From Ochrobactrum sp. CGA5 (GTDB lineage Bacteria; Pseudomonadota; Alphaproteobacteria; Rhizobiales; Rhizobiaceae): a stretch of DNA of 64,000 bases. The notes beneath the pieces were generated by a model. The model searched no databases. It worked only from the letters and a program-made list of their open reading frames with translations, and had not been told where the DNA came from. The stretch spans positions 248,001-312,000 of the forward strand of contig NZ_VCIG01000038.1 of the NCBI RefSeq assembly GCF_006345815.1, given 5' to 3'. The stretch's first letter is position 1, and every line of letters starts with the position of its first letter. Shown here in pieces: positions 1-8,763 of this stretch. Position numbers and translations under genes: made by a program.

Positions 1-154
1 GCAAGTAGGCGATCATTCCGCTCTGCTCATCGTCAGGATGTGCGCCCGTATGCATCAGCGTAACGGTCGAACGCAGCCTGCTGAGCGCACGGTGCAGGCG
101 GACAAGAGCAGGGGACAACTTCTGGCGCTCGATGCGCCGGCGGGCGGTGAGCAT
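1..154 (-). CDS. PIG-L family deacetylase, N-terminal part (cut by window edge)
   Basis: An open frame starts at the ATG complementary to 152-154 and runs without a stop to base 1, giving 51 residues. They include the string LMHTGAHPDDEQSG. HPDDE is the zinc-binding signature of the PIG-L/LmbE family, which removes N-acetyl groups from sugars such as GlcNAc conjugates. The start lies 2 bases after the stop of the ROK regulator, so the two genes are almost certainly co-transcribed. Together with the divergent importer this suggests that the imported compound is an N-acetylated sugar derivative, which is inference. The C-terminal majority of the protein lies outside the window, so specificity cannot be judged. 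Confidence 0.8.
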   Translation of the reverse strand, partial: MLTARRRIERQKLSPALVRLHRALSRLRSTVTLMHTGAHPDDEQSGMIAYL

Positions 155-156
155 GG

Positions 157-1410
157 TCAGGTTTCCGAACTTGTATCGAGCTTCGGCGTCATGGCCTCGA
201 ACATGGGTAGCGATGCCGCACCCAAGGCGGCCGTGAATTGGCCAGTCTGTCCGCGGATGACGCGGGGCAATGCGCGGGCACGGCGGCTTGCAACTGAAAT
301 CGGCAGTCCACCCATATGCCAGATCAGGTCGTCAATGATCGCATCCGGCAACATGCCACCCAAGATGATCGTCTCGGGATCGAGAATATTTTCGATCATG
401 GCAATCATTGGTGCCAGATGGTCAGCGGCTTCCTGCACCCAACCCATCAATATCGGGTTGCGGACTTGGTGCAGCTTCTCAAGAGTGTCGAAATCGCTGT
501 CTTCGATACCCGCAGCGTGAAGCTTCTCTCGCAAGGCATGAAGAGAGGCATAGGTTTCCAGGCAGCCTTTCTGACCGCAGGCGCAACTGCGTCCGTGGGG
601 CGTGATGACGATATGGCCGATTTCTCCGGCATTGCCAAAAGCGCCGCGAAATGGTGCGCCGTCCTGAATCATGCCAAGCCCGATACCGGCGCCGAAATAG
701 ATCATCGCAAAATTGGAAATCGCATGGCCTGCACCGAAAAGTCGTTCCCCGACGGCAGCAGCATTGGCATCGTTCTCGACCAGAACGGATTCGCCGCAGG
801 CTTTGCTCAGAACCGCTGCCGCATCAATCCCGGACCAGCCGGGCAGGGTCGTTGGACCAACCGAACTCATGCCTTCAATGTCGAACGGGCCCGGCATCAC
901 GACGCCTATGCCGAGCAGACGCGCGGGGAACGAAGCTTTCACGGCTTCGACTTCTGTTCGCAACTGGGCAGAAAGCCTGTCGGGACTGACATCCTGAATG
1001 GGGCGCACATGCTGCATGCGCGGCTCACCCGATAGATCAAGCACCGTCGTCACCATATGCGTCGAACCCATTTCGACGCCGATGGTCATCGCGCCTTCTG
1101 GATTGACGGCAAACTGGATTGGCGGCTGGCCACGCCCTGTTTTCAGTCGGCCGAGCTGCATGAGCAGGTTCTCCGCCACCAGCTCATCGACGATATTGGC
1201 TATGGCCTGCGCAGTCAGATGGGTAAGGCGGGCGATATGCATCCGGCCAAGGGGACCGTGACGACGAACGACATCCAGCACGACGCGCCGGTTATGATCA
1301 CGAATTCGTTCAGGATTCTTGCCGAGGGTAACGGCAAGCGACCCACCCTGTGCAGCCGCAGATGCAATGCTTCGTTCATTCTCGGACGGCACATCTGATT
1401 TCGATGTCAT
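157..1410 (-). CDS. ROK family transcriptional regulator
   Basis: Protein of 417 residues. The N-terminal third has a winged helix-turn-helix (RRHGPLGRMHIARLTHLTAQ and following). The C-terminal part is a ROK sugar-kinase-like domain with GVEMGST, the acidic VENDANAA loop, GEIGH and the zinc motif CACGQKGCLE. ROK regulators (NagC, Mlc, XylR) sense sugars or sugar phosphates and usually repress neighbouring uptake operons. I chose the ATG at 1410 over an upstream TTG at 1431 because AGGAGGG lies 4 bases before it. The gene is divergent from the ABC importer and just upstream of a PIG-L deacetylase on the same strand, so it probably controls both directions. Confidence 0.9.
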   Translation of the reverse strand: MTSKSDVPSENERSIASAAAQGGSLAVTLGKNPERIRDHNRRVVLDVVRRHGPLGRMHIARLTHLTAQAIANIVDELVAENLLMQLGRLKTGRGQPPIQFAVNPEGAMTIGVEMGSTHMVTTVLDLSGEPRMQHVRPIQDVSPDRLSAQLRTEVEAVKASFPARLLGIGVVMPGPFDIEGMSSVGPTTLPGWSGIDAAAVLSKACGESVLVENDANAAAVGERLFGAGHAISNFAMIYFGAGIGLGMIQDGAPFRGAFGNAGEIGHIVITPHGRSCACGQKGCLETYASLHALREKLHAAGIEDSDFDTLEKLHQVRNPILMGWVQEAADHLAPMIAMIENILDPETIILGGMLPDAIIDDLIWHMGGLPISVASRRARALPRVIRGQTGQFTAALGAASLPMFEAMTPKLDTSSET

Positions 1411-1467
1411 AGTCCCTCCTGTCTCTATCAAAAGAGATAACGCCAGCCGCTTTTAACAGCAATATAT

Positions 1468-1483
1468 TAATTCAACTAAATTA
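1468..1483. promoter_or_regulatory. Candidate ROK operator in the divergent intergenic region
   Basis: The 292-bp gap 1411-1702 separates the ROK regulator from the importer. It holds an inverted repeat TAATT-CAACTA-AATTA in an AT-rich patch. AT-rich arms of this style are known for NagC/Mlc-type ROK proteins. A TTGACA at 1489-1494 lies just downstream and could be the -35 of the importer promoter, although the matching -10 (AACCGT at 1512) is poor. The role is inferred from position and symmetry only. Confidence 0.35.
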
Positions 1484-1702
1484 TCTTATTGACAAAATGC
1501 TCGCAACATTGAACCGTAAGGGCAGGGTGGCGAAGACCGCCCTGGCTCATGGCAGGAAGTGGGTTCCTGCATGGGAACAATGGGCGCTGTGCATGGATAT
1601 GCGCGGCATGTGGTGGAATATGCGGATGGTGCAAGGCGCTGCCGCAGCCGTGCCTGGCGACCGCATTCGAATACCGGTGAGCGGGGCATTAGGGAGGTTT
1701 AA

Positions 1703-2950
1703 ATGCGTAAGCTGTTATTGGCAGGTCTGGTTGCGGGGCTCAGCACCTTTGCGATCAATGCGGCTCAGGCCGTTGAAATCGAATATTGGCAGTATGTCTT
1801 CGAAACGCGCGTCAAGGCGATGGACAAGCTGATCGAGAATTTCGAGAAGGCCAACCCCGACATCAAGGTCAAGCAGGTTACTTTCCCTTACGACGACTAT
1901 CAGACGCGCGTGATCGCAGCGAAGATGGCTGGCAAGAGCCCTGACGTGATGCAGCTCTTCTATGGTTGGTTGGACAAGTTTGTGGCTGGCGGCATCTTAC
2001 AGCCATTGCCGCAGGACACGTTCCCGCACGACAAGATCGAAAGCGAATTCTTCCCGATCGTTTCGGCGATGAAGCGCGGCGATGAATATTACGGTCTGCC
2101 AACCGCTGTGCGTTCTCTGGCGCTGTTCTACAACAAGAAGCTGTTCGCTGACGCGGGCCTCGACCCGAGCAATCCGCCCAAAACGCTGGATGAAATGGTC
2201 GAAGTGGCCAAGAAGACGACGAAGCGCGACGCTTCCGGCAATCTTCTTGCCGAAGGCATCACGCTCGATATGCCGGGTCAGGACCAGCATTGGTGGCGTG
2301 AAGTTCTGGTGCGCCAGTTCGGCGGTCAGCCATATACGGATAATGATCGCAAGGTCGCCTATAACGACGCCGCTGGTGAAAAGGCGCTGGCCTTCTATAC
2401 CGGCCTCCAGACCGAACATAAGGTGGGTGAAGTCAAGTTTATGGATGAAGGTCAGGCGGCTTTCCGCGCTGGCATGGCAGCCATGACCATAGACGGCACC
2501 TTCCGTCTCGGTTCGTTCCGCACCATCAAGGACTTCGAGTGGGGTGTGACCGAGCTGCCGGCCAATGCCGAAGGCGTGCGCTCCAACTACGCGAGTTACT
2601 TCGCCAATGGCATCAGCGCCAAGGCAAGCGGCGAGAAACTCGAAGCTGCCAAGAAATTCCTGAATTATATCTCATCGCCTGAAGCCATGGAAATCTGGCT
2701 GAAGGATGTGGGCGAACTGCCTGCGCGCCGTTCGGCAGCCTTGACGGAAACGAACCTTGCTGATCCGATCTACGGCCCGTTCCTTAAAGGTCTGGAATAT
2801 GCGCACACGACCATGTTCGTGGACGAGCTGAAACAGCGCCAGGTCGCGGTCGATATGGCCAACCGCGTTATTCTCGAAAAACAGCCGGTCAAGGAATCTC
2901 TCGATCAGGCAGCCAAGGCCGAGCAGGACGTACTCGACGCTGCCAAGTAA
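1703..2950 (+). CDS. ABC sugar transporter, periplasmic solute-binding protein
   Basis: Protein of 415 residues with a Sec signal peptide (about residues 1-23, hydrophobic LLLAGLVAGLSTFAINAAQA, cleaved before VEIEYW). The mature part reads like a family 1 extracellular solute-binding protein: YWQYVFETRVKAMDKLIENF at the start, then GKSPDVMQLFYGW and RAGMAAMTIDGTF. It captures a sugar-like ligand and delivers it to the two permeases encoded next. The start has a good site (GGGAGG 7 bases upstream). A strong hairpin directly after its stop probably raises its expression relative to the permeases. Ligand not predictable from sequence alone. Confidence 0.9.
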   Translation: MRKLLLAGLVAGLSTFAINAAQAVEIEYWQYVFETRVKAMDKLIENFEKANPDIKVKQVTFPYDDYQTRVIAAKMAGKSPDVMQLFYGWLDKFVAGGILQPLPQDTFPHDKIESEFFPIVSAMKRGDEYYGLPTAVRSLALFYNKKLFADAGLDPSNPPKTLDEMVEVAKKTTKRDASGNLLAEGITLDMPGQDQHWWREVLVRQFGGQPYTDNDRKVAYNDAAGEKALAFYTGLQTEHKVGEVKFMDEGQAAFRAGMAAMTIDGTFRLGSFRTIKDFEWGVTELPANAEGVRSNYASYFANGISAKASGEKLEAAKKFLNYISSPEAMEIWLKDVGELPARRSAALTETNLADPIYGPFLKGLEYAHTTMFVDELKQRQVAVDMANRVILEKQPVKESLDQAAKAEQDVLDAAK

Positions 2951-2962
2951 CAGGCTTGAAAT

Positions 2963-2984
2963 GCGGCGGGGCAGACCTCGCCGC
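2963..2984 (+). promoter_or_regulatory. Intercistronic stem-loop between binding protein and permease
   Basis: GCGGCGGGG (2963-2971) pairs with CCTCGCCGC (2976-2984) over 9 bp with one G-U and a CAGA loop, 12 bases after the binding-protein stop. There is no U-tract. Such hairpins after the first gene of sugar ABC operons are known to protect the upstream message from 3' decay or to attenuate read-through. That role here is inference. Confidence 0.6.
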
Positions 2985-3027
2985 TCTTCTCGCGGCGCGG
3001 CTCATCCGTAGCCGAAGGATCTTGAAC

Positions 3028-3987
3028 ATGACAATCACTGTAGAGGCCGGAACGGCTGAAACAGGCGGCACAGGAAAGGGGCCTTTTGGTAACCGCCTGA
3101 TGGATCGCCTTTCCATGCGCACAAGACGGTTGATCTGGGTATGGAGCTTTCTGGCCCTTCCGATACTGTTTTATTCGGTCATCCGCTTTTACCCGACGAT
3201 AGAGGCCTTCTGGCTCTCTCTCACGGACTGGGACCTGATGAACCCACCGAAGTTCATCGGCCTCGCCAACTACCAAAAGCTCTTTGCCGATCCAGAATTC
3301 TGGAAAGTGTTCAAGAACACTTTCACCTATTTGCTGGTCGGTACACCAATCAGCCTCGTGGTGGCGTTCACAATCGCCTATTTTCTGGATCGCGTGCGCA
3401 TTATGCATGGCTTCATCCGTGCACTCTATTTCCTGCCTTATCTTACTACGGCAGCGGCCATGGCATGGGTCTGGCGCTGGTTTTACCAACCTGCACCCAT
3501 CGGCTTCATCAATAATATATTGAGTGCGGTGGGGCTTCCGCAGCAAGGTTTTCTGCGGTCGGTCGATCAGGGGCTTTATGCCATCATGGCGACATCCATC
3601 TGGGCTGGCCTCGGCTTCCAGATCATCATCTTCATGGCGGGCCTGCGCGCTATCCCCAACACCTTCTATGAAGCCGCGCGCATTGATGGCCTCGGCGAAT
3701 GGGCGATCCTTCGCAAGATCACGATCCCGCTTCTGAAACCCACCACGGTGTTTCTGGTCGTCTTCTCCTCTATTGGTTTCCTGCGCATTTTCGATCAGGT
3801 CTACAACATGACCACGAACGATCCCGGCGGACCGCTCGGTTCCACCAAGCCGCTGGTGCTGATGATCTATCAGACGGCCTTCTCCTCCTATGCGATGGGT
3901 TATGCGGCAGCGCAAACCGTCGTCCTCTTCACCATCCTGCTTTGCGTCTCGCTGTTGCAGCTCTGGATTCTGAGGGAAAAGAAATGA
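3028..3987 (+). CDS. ABC sugar transporter permease (MalF/UgpA type)
   Basis: Protein of 319 residues with about six membrane spans. The inner-membrane permease signature, the EAA loop that contacts the ATPase, is visible as YEAARIDGLGEWAILRKITI. The start at 3028 (MTITVEAG) is preferred over an upstream in-frame ATG at 2956 because the latter would translate through the hairpin and add an atypical tail; GAAGGA precedes 3028. The stop overlaps the next start by ATGA, which indicates translational coupling with the second permease. Confidence 0.9.
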   Translation: MTITVEAGTAETGGTGKGPFGNRLMDRLSMRTRRLIWVWSFLALPILFYSVIRFYPTIEAFWLSLTDWDLMNPPKFIGLANYQKLFADPEFWKVFKNTFTYLLVGTPISLVVAFTIAYFLDRVRIMHGFIRALYFLPYLTTAAAMAWVWRWFYQPAPIGFINNILSAVGLPQQGFLRSVDQGLYAIMATSIWAGLGFQIIIFMAGLRAIPNTFYEAARIDGLGEWAILRKITIPLLKPTTVFLVVFSSIGFLRIFDQVYNMTTNDPGGPLGSTKPLVLMIYQTAFSSYAMGYAAAQTVVLFTILLCVSLLQLWILREKK

Positions 3988-4835
3988 CAGTGTCCGCTCA
4001 AACGAAACCGCTCCCCTTCCAGAATCTACGGCCCGGTCGTATCCTGACATGGACGCTGCTGCTCATCGGCGGTCTCATCATGGTCACGCCGCTGGCCTTC
4101 ATGTTCTCCACCTCGCTCAAGACGGCAGGACAGGTCTATGACCTTCGCCTGATCCCTGCAGAGCCGACATTGCAGAACTATGTCACCATCCTTGCCGATG
4201 GCCGCTTTATCCGCTGGTTCCTGAATTCCATGATCGTTGCGGTCGTGGTCACGCTGTCGAACGTCTTCTTCGACAGTCTCGTCGGCTACACGCTGGCGAA
4301 ATTCCAGTTCCGCGGTCGCTATTTCATCTTCCTCGCCATCCTGTCCACGCTGATGATCCCCACCGAAATGCTGGTGATCCCGTGGTATCTGATGTCGAGC
4401 AAGCTTGGCTGGCTGGACAGCTACTGGGGTATCATGTTTCCCGGAATGATGACGGCGTTCGGCACGTTCCTGATGAAGCAGTTCTTTGAAGGCGTTCCCA
4501 ACGACTTTCTGGAAGCAGCCCGCGTCGATGGCCTCAACGAGTTCCAGATCTGGTGGAAAGTTGCCATGCCATTGGTGACGCCTGCGCTCTCGGCGCTTGC
4601 GATCTTCACCTTCCTTGGCAATTGGACCGCATTCTTTTGGCCGCTGATCGTCGCCACCAGCCCCGAGCTTTATACGCTGCCGGTCGGGCTTTCCAGTTTC
4701 GCCGTCGAGCAGTCCATCCAGTGGGAAATGATCATGACCGGCGCGGCAATCGCCACGCTTCCCACGCTCATCGTCTTTCTTCTTCTCCAGCGTTACATCG
4801 TGCGTGGTGTCATGCTGGCTGGCCTCAAGGGTTGA
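3984..4835 (+). CDS. ABC sugar transporter permease (MalG/UgpE type)
   Basis: Protein of 283 residues with six predicted spans. The EAA loop reads EAARVDGLNEFQIWWKVAMP, the usual partner of the first permease. An early span (ILTWTLLLIGGLIMVTPLAF) and the C-terminal LQRYIVRGVMLAGLKG ending are typical of the MalG class. The gene overlaps the first permease by 4 bp and is followed 3 bp later by the lyase gene, so all are on one transcript. Confidence 0.9.
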   Translation: MTVSAQTKPLPFQNLRPGRILTWTLLLIGGLIMVTPLAFMFSTSLKTAGQVYDLRLIPAEPTLQNYVTILADGRFIRWFLNSMIVAVVVTLSNVFFDSLVGYTLAKFQFRGRYFIFLAILSTLMIPTEMLVIPWYLMSSKLGWLDSYWGIMFPGMMTAFGTFLMKQFFEGVPNDFLEAARVDGLNEFQIWWKVAMPLVTPALSALAIFTFLGNWTAFFWPLIVATSPELYTLPVGLSSFAVEQSIQWEMIMTGAAIATLPTLIVFLLLQRYIVRGVMLAGLKG

Positions 4836-4838
4836 ACC

Positions 4839-6353
4839 ATGTCCAATCTCGATCCACGGCTGTCCGATAAAAGCGTCTTCCCCGATCCGGTTTACAAGGA
4901 AACCGTGCTTCGCCCGCTTTTTGACGGCGCCAAGACCCATCATGTCGACGGCTTTCGCCGCATCGATCGCGCGCATCTTGTCATGCTTGTTGAAACCGGC
5001 ATTCTCGATCGAGAGCAGGCCACTGCCATAGCGGGCGCGCTGGAAGCCATCGACAAGGAAATCGATCCTGAGAAGCTCACCTATACCGGCGAGGTGGAGG
5101 ACTTTTTCTTCCTCATCGAGAAGGAGCTGAAAGCGCGTATCGGTGCGGATATTGCCGGTCGCCTTCACACGGCTCGCTCGCGCAACGATATTGACCACAC
5201 ACTGTTCAAGCTTGGCCTGAAGGATCGTATCGATGCGCTGATGACGCAGGCCCGCAATCTGCTAGATGCGATGATCGTGGCAGCTGAGCGTGAAAAAGAG
5301 ACGCTGATTGTCGCCTATACCCATGGCCAGCCTGCGCAGCCATCGACTTTCGGTCATTATCTTTCGGCGGCAGTGGAGGTTCTTATCCGGGACATGGAAC
5401 GGATGGAAGCCGCCCGTGCCATCGTCAACCTGTCACCCATGGGGGCGGCGGCCATCACCACCTCAGGTTTCCCGATTGATCGCGCACGAGTGGCGAACCT
5501 GTTGGGCTTTGCCGCCCCCTTATCCAATTCCTATAGCTGCATCGCTGCGGTGGATTACATCACCTCGACCTATTCGGCGTTGGAGCTGATGTTCTTGCAT
5601 CTGGGACGCCTCATCCAGGATTTCCAGTTCTGGACCAGTTTCGAGGTTGGCCAGATTTACGTGCCAAATGCCTTCGTTCAGATTTCATCGATCATGCCGC
5701 AGAAGCGCAATCCGGTGCCAGTTGAACATATGCGCCATCTGGCAAGCCAGACCATGGGCCGCGCCCGCACCGTTCTTGACGTCATGCACAATACGCCTTT
5801 TACGGACATGAATGACAGTGAGGGCGAGACTCAACAGATGGGCTATGAGGCATTCGCCTCCGCTGGTCGCGTACTCGATCTGCTGGCTGCATTCATCGGC
5901 GCGATCCGTATCGATCCGGCCCGTGTGGCGGAAAATATCCGCCGCTCATGCATCACGATCACCGAACTCGCCGACTCTCTGGTACGCATCGAAGGTCTTT
6001 CGTTCCGACAGGCGCATGAAATCGCGGCCAAGGTTGCGCGTGCTGTCGTGTCGATGGGCGGCGGTCTGGAAAAGGATGGTTTTGAACCTTTCCTTGAAGC
6101 CTTCCGCGAATCCGCCGGACGGGAACCATCCTTCGGGCGTGAGAAGTTTGAAGAACTGGTCTCGCCGCAGCATTTCGTGGCGGTACGCGACCGTCTCGGT
6201 GGCCCTGCACCGACCGCGATGAACGGAGCGCTTGCGCGGCACAAGGCAGCAGCCGATCACTTCAAGGCAGTCGCTTTTGAGCATGCAGCCGACGAAGCAA
6301 AGGCTGTCCGCGAACTCAATGAAAAATTCAGTGCACTTGTGGAGGCACGCTGA
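4839..6353 (+). CDS. Argininosuccinate lyase-like enzyme of the fumarase/aspartase superfamily
   Basis: Protein of 504 residues, longer than the 455-470 usual for ArgH. Visible motifs are LHTARSRNDIDHTLFKL (canonical ArgH has HTGRSRNDQVATD), AYTHGQPAQPSTFGHYL, and the superfamily signature SSIMPQKRNPVPVEHMR with the catalytic serine loop. Known members eliminate fumarate from succinyl-amino compounds or related substrates. Its place inside a sugar ABC operon, between permease and ATPase, and the altered HTARSRND-ID stretch argue that it is not the arginine-pathway enzyme but acts on the imported compound. That is inference. The next gene starts on its last base. Confidence 0.8.
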   Translation: MSNLDPRLSDKSVFPDPVYKETVLRPLFDGAKTHHVDGFRRIDRAHLVMLVETGILDREQATAIAGALEAIDKEIDPEKLTYTGEVEDFFFLIEKELKARIGADIAGRLHTARSRNDIDHTLFKLGLKDRIDALMTQARNLLDAMIVAAEREKETLIVAYTHGQPAQPSTFGHYLSAAVEVLIRDMERMEAARAIVNLSPMGAAAITTSGFPIDRARVANLLGFAAPLSNSYSCIAAVDYITSTYSALELMFLHLGRLIQDFQFWTSFEVGQIYVPNAFVQISSIMPQKRNPVPVEHMRHLASQTMGRARTVLDVMHNTPFTDMNDSEGETQQMGYEAFASAGRVLDLLAAFIGAIRIDPARVAENIRRSCITITELADSLVRIEGLSFRQAHEIAAKVARAVVSMGGGLEKDGFEPFLEAFRESAGREPSFGREKFEELVSPQHFVAVRDRLGGPAPTAMNGALARHKAAADHFKAVAFEHAADEAKAVRELNEKFSALVEAR

Positions 6354-7387
6354 TGGCAACCATCGAACTTGAAAAGCTGGTCAAGCGCTATGGCAAGGTC
6401 GAGGCCGTCCGGGCAATTGATCTCCAGATCAAGGACGGCGAATTCGTCGTTTTTGTCGGCCCCTCAGGCTGCGGTAAGTCCACGACCTTGCGTATGATCG
6501 CCGGGCTTGAGGACATTTCCGGCGGACATCTGAAGATCGGTGGCGAAGTTGTCAACGAACGCGATCCGAAGCAGCGCAACATCGCCATGGTGTTCCAGAA
6601 TTATGCGATCTATCCGCATATGACCGTGCGCCAGAATATCGGCTTTGGGCTTTACACGTCGAACCTATCGAAGGCCGAGAAGGACAAGCGCATTGAAGAA
6701 ACCGGCAAGGCGCTCGGGCTGGAACCCTATCTCGACCGCCGCCCGGCCGCATTGTCTGGTGGTCAGCGCCAGCGCGTTGCAATCGGTCGCGCTATGGTGC
6801 GCAACCCATCAGCCTTCCTTTTCGACGAGCCGCTGTCGAACCTCGATGCCCAGCTTCGCGCGCAGATGCGCATCGAAATCAAGCGTCTGCATCAGCGTCT
6901 CAAGACGACGACCGTTTACGTTACACATGACCAGGTCGAAGCTATGACTATGGCCGACCGCATCGTGGTTATGCGTGATGGTCGTATTCTCCAGACTGGA
7001 ACGCCAACCGAACTTTATGAAAGTCCGACAGACGTGTTCACGGCGCGCTTCATCGGCAGCCCGTCGATGAATCTGATTGCGGGGCGCCGCAATGGATCAG
7101 GCGTTGAACTTTCGTCCGATAGCGACATTTTGGTCGGCGTGCGCCCACATGATCTGAAAGTCGGAGAAGGCAAAGCCGGTGGCCTTTCGCTCACGGGTGT
7201 TGTGACGGCGGTAGAACCGCTCGGTGCGGAAACGCTGGTCCATCTGGACGTTAACGGCGTTTCGGTGATCGCAACCGCACCGGGCAAGGTTATTCCCGAA
7301 ACGGGTGCCACGCTTGTCGTGTCTGCACCTGCTGGCAGCCTGTATCTCTTCGACGCCAAGACTGAGAAAAGTCTGGGCCGCCTATGA
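6353..7387 (+). CDS. ABC sugar transporter ATP-binding protein (UgpC/MsmK type)
   Basis: Protein of 344 residues. Walker A GPSGCGKST at 36-44, Q-loop MVFQNYAIYPHM, signature LSGGQRQR at 134-141, Walker B FLFDEP at 155-160 and the H-loop VYVTHDQVEAM are all intact. The C-terminal OB-like (TOBE) region begins around residue 235 (FIGSPSMNLIAG) and is typical of ATPases serving carbohydrate importers. It energises the two permeases from the cytoplasmic side. It overlaps the lyase by one base and the kinase by four. Confidence 0.93.
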   Translation: MATIELEKLVKRYGKVEAVRAIDLQIKDGEFVVFVGPSGCGKSTTLRMIAGLEDISGGHLKIGGEVVNERDPKQRNIAMVFQNYAIYPHMTVRQNIGFGLYTSNLSKAEKDKRIEETGKALGLEPYLDRRPAALSGGQRQRVAIGRAMVRNPSAFLFDEPLSNLDAQLRAQMRIEIKRLHQRLKTTTVYVTHDQVEAMTMADRIVVMRDGRILQTGTPTELYESPTDVFTARFIGSPSMNLIAGRRNGSGVELSSDSDILVGVRPHDLKVGEGKAGGLSLTGVVTAVEPLGAETLVHLDVNGVSVIATAPGKVIPETGATLVVSAPAGSLYLFDAKTEKSLGRL

Positions 7388-8307
7388 TGCCGCAACAATT
7401 CAAACGGCAATTCAAGTCTCCGGCTGTTCTCAGTATCGGGCGGATTTACTGTGACCTCATCTTTACTGGGCTGCAGTCATTGCCGCAGCCCGGGCGCGAG
7501 GTTTTTGCCGAAAGCATGAAGATGGCGGCAGGAGGTGGAGCCTTCATTTCCGCGGCACATCTTGCTCATGCGGGCAGGGCGGTCGCGCTGGTTGCGCGGC
7601 TCGGCTTTGACGGCCTTTCGCGCGGGCTGGAGCCGGACCTGAAGATCGATGGCGTTGATCTGCGTTTTCTGGAGCGGGCCGACGATGCCGGGCCGCAGGT
7701 GACGGTGGCGAGCGTGATCGGCAATGACCGGGCATTCCTGTCGCGTCGCGCCGGTTCTGCACTTCCATCGACGCTCAAAGCTGCGTTGCAATGGAGGGAT
7801 GCGGGGCATCTGCATATCGCCGAATTCGCCACGCTACATGAAATCCCTGACCTCGTACAACAGGCAAAGGCTGCAGGCCTGTCCGTTTCGCTTGATCCAA
7901 GCTGGGATGAAATGCTTATCTACGATCCCGGACTGCTCGCGGCCTGCGAGGGCGTGGATATATTCCTTCCCAATCGCGAGGAAGCGCAGGCCATCACCGG
8001 CCACGACGATCCGGCAAACGCGCTTGACGCGCTTGCCCGTCACTTCCCGGTCGTCGCTCTCAAGGGCGGTGGAGAAGGGGCTTGGTTGCGTACGGCTGAG
8101 GTAGACCTTCAGATGGCGGCAAAGGATGTGACCGTCATTGATACGACTGGTGCAGGCGACGCCTTCAATGCCGGTTTCATCGATGCATGGCTGGAAGGTC
8201 ACGATGCCCGTCGGGCACTAGCAGCAGGTATCGAATATGGAAGCCTCGCTGTACAGGCCCCGGGGGGCGCATCCATTCTGCGTTCGCCCGATCGGCTGGC
8301 TGGATAA
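7384..8307 (+). CDS. PfkB (ribokinase) family carbohydrate kinase
   Basis: Protein of 307 residues. The C-terminal PfkB signature DTTGAGDAFNAGF lies at 253-265 with catalytic Asp259, and the N-terminal glycine motif is KMAAGGGAFISAAHLAHAG. Members phosphorylate sugars or nucleosides with ATP. It is the last gene of the importer operon, overlapping the ATPase gene by 4 bp and followed by a GC-rich stem-loop. It likely phosphorylates the sugar product made after deacetylation and/or lyase action; the actual substrate is unknown. Confidence 0.88.
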   Translation: MMPQQFKRQFKSPAVLSIGRIYCDLIFTGLQSLPQPGREVFAESMKMAAGGGAFISAAHLAHAGRAVALVARLGFDGLSRGLEPDLKIDGVDLRFLERADDAGPQVTVASVIGNDRAFLSRRAGSALPSTLKAALQWRDAGHLHIAEFATLHEIPDLVQQAKAAGLSVSLDPSWDEMLIYDPGLLAACEGVDIFLPNREEAQAITGHDDPANALDALARHFPVVALKGGGEGAWLRTAEVDLQMAAKDVTVIDTTGAGDAFNAGFIDAWLEGHDARRALAAGIEYGSLAVQAPGGASILRSPDRLAG

Positions 8308-8314
8308 CCGGTCA

Positions 8315-8340
8315 GGGCGGCGGCAGAATACCCGCCGCCC
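8315..8340 (+). terminator. Stem-loop at the end of the importer operon
   Basis: GGGCGGCGG (8315-8323) pairs perfectly with CCGCCGCCC (8332-8340) across an 8-base loop, 7 bases after the kinase stop. No run of U follows, so it may stop transcription weakly or protect the 3' end. Confidence 0.55.
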
Positions 8341-8388
8341 AGACAATTCGCTTACACGCTTTCCAACGGCATCGTTGCTGTCAGATTG

Positions 8389-8505
8389 ATGATTTCGCTG
8401 AACCTTTTTGCGGCGTTCTTTGGTTGGCTCTCCTATCGTCGGCGTATTCGTGGTGGAAGCATGGAAGGGGTTGTAAAAAATCACAAGAAAGACGCTGAAT
8501 GCTGA
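8389..8505 (+). CDS. Possible 38-residue hydrophobic peptide
   Basis: An ATG-started frame begins MISLNLFAAFFGWLSYRRR, a short hydrophobic stretch followed by a basic run, and ends at a TGA at 8503. This shape is common in small membrane proteins of Rhizobiales. There is no convincing ribosome-binding site before the ATG and no homologue I recognise, so it may be chance. The rest of 8308-8582 shows nothing else except the stem-loop. Confidence 0.2.
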   Translation: MISLNLFAAFFGWLSYRRRIRGGSMEGVVKNHKKDAEC

Positions 8506-8582
8506 TTTTTGCACTTGCGCTTGTCGCGCGAATTGCCTAAACGGCTCTCACAGCGACTGGCCAGAAACTTGGCGAAGCAGTC

Positions 8583-8658
<76 letters not shown>

Positions 8659-8763
8659 TTTCTCTCTCTTCATATACATTTAGAATATAAAGCACCGTTC
8701 GTTTTCACAAAGATGCACGGATATGGAACCCTTATGAATTGAGGGCTGTTCTCTCTGCCAGGT

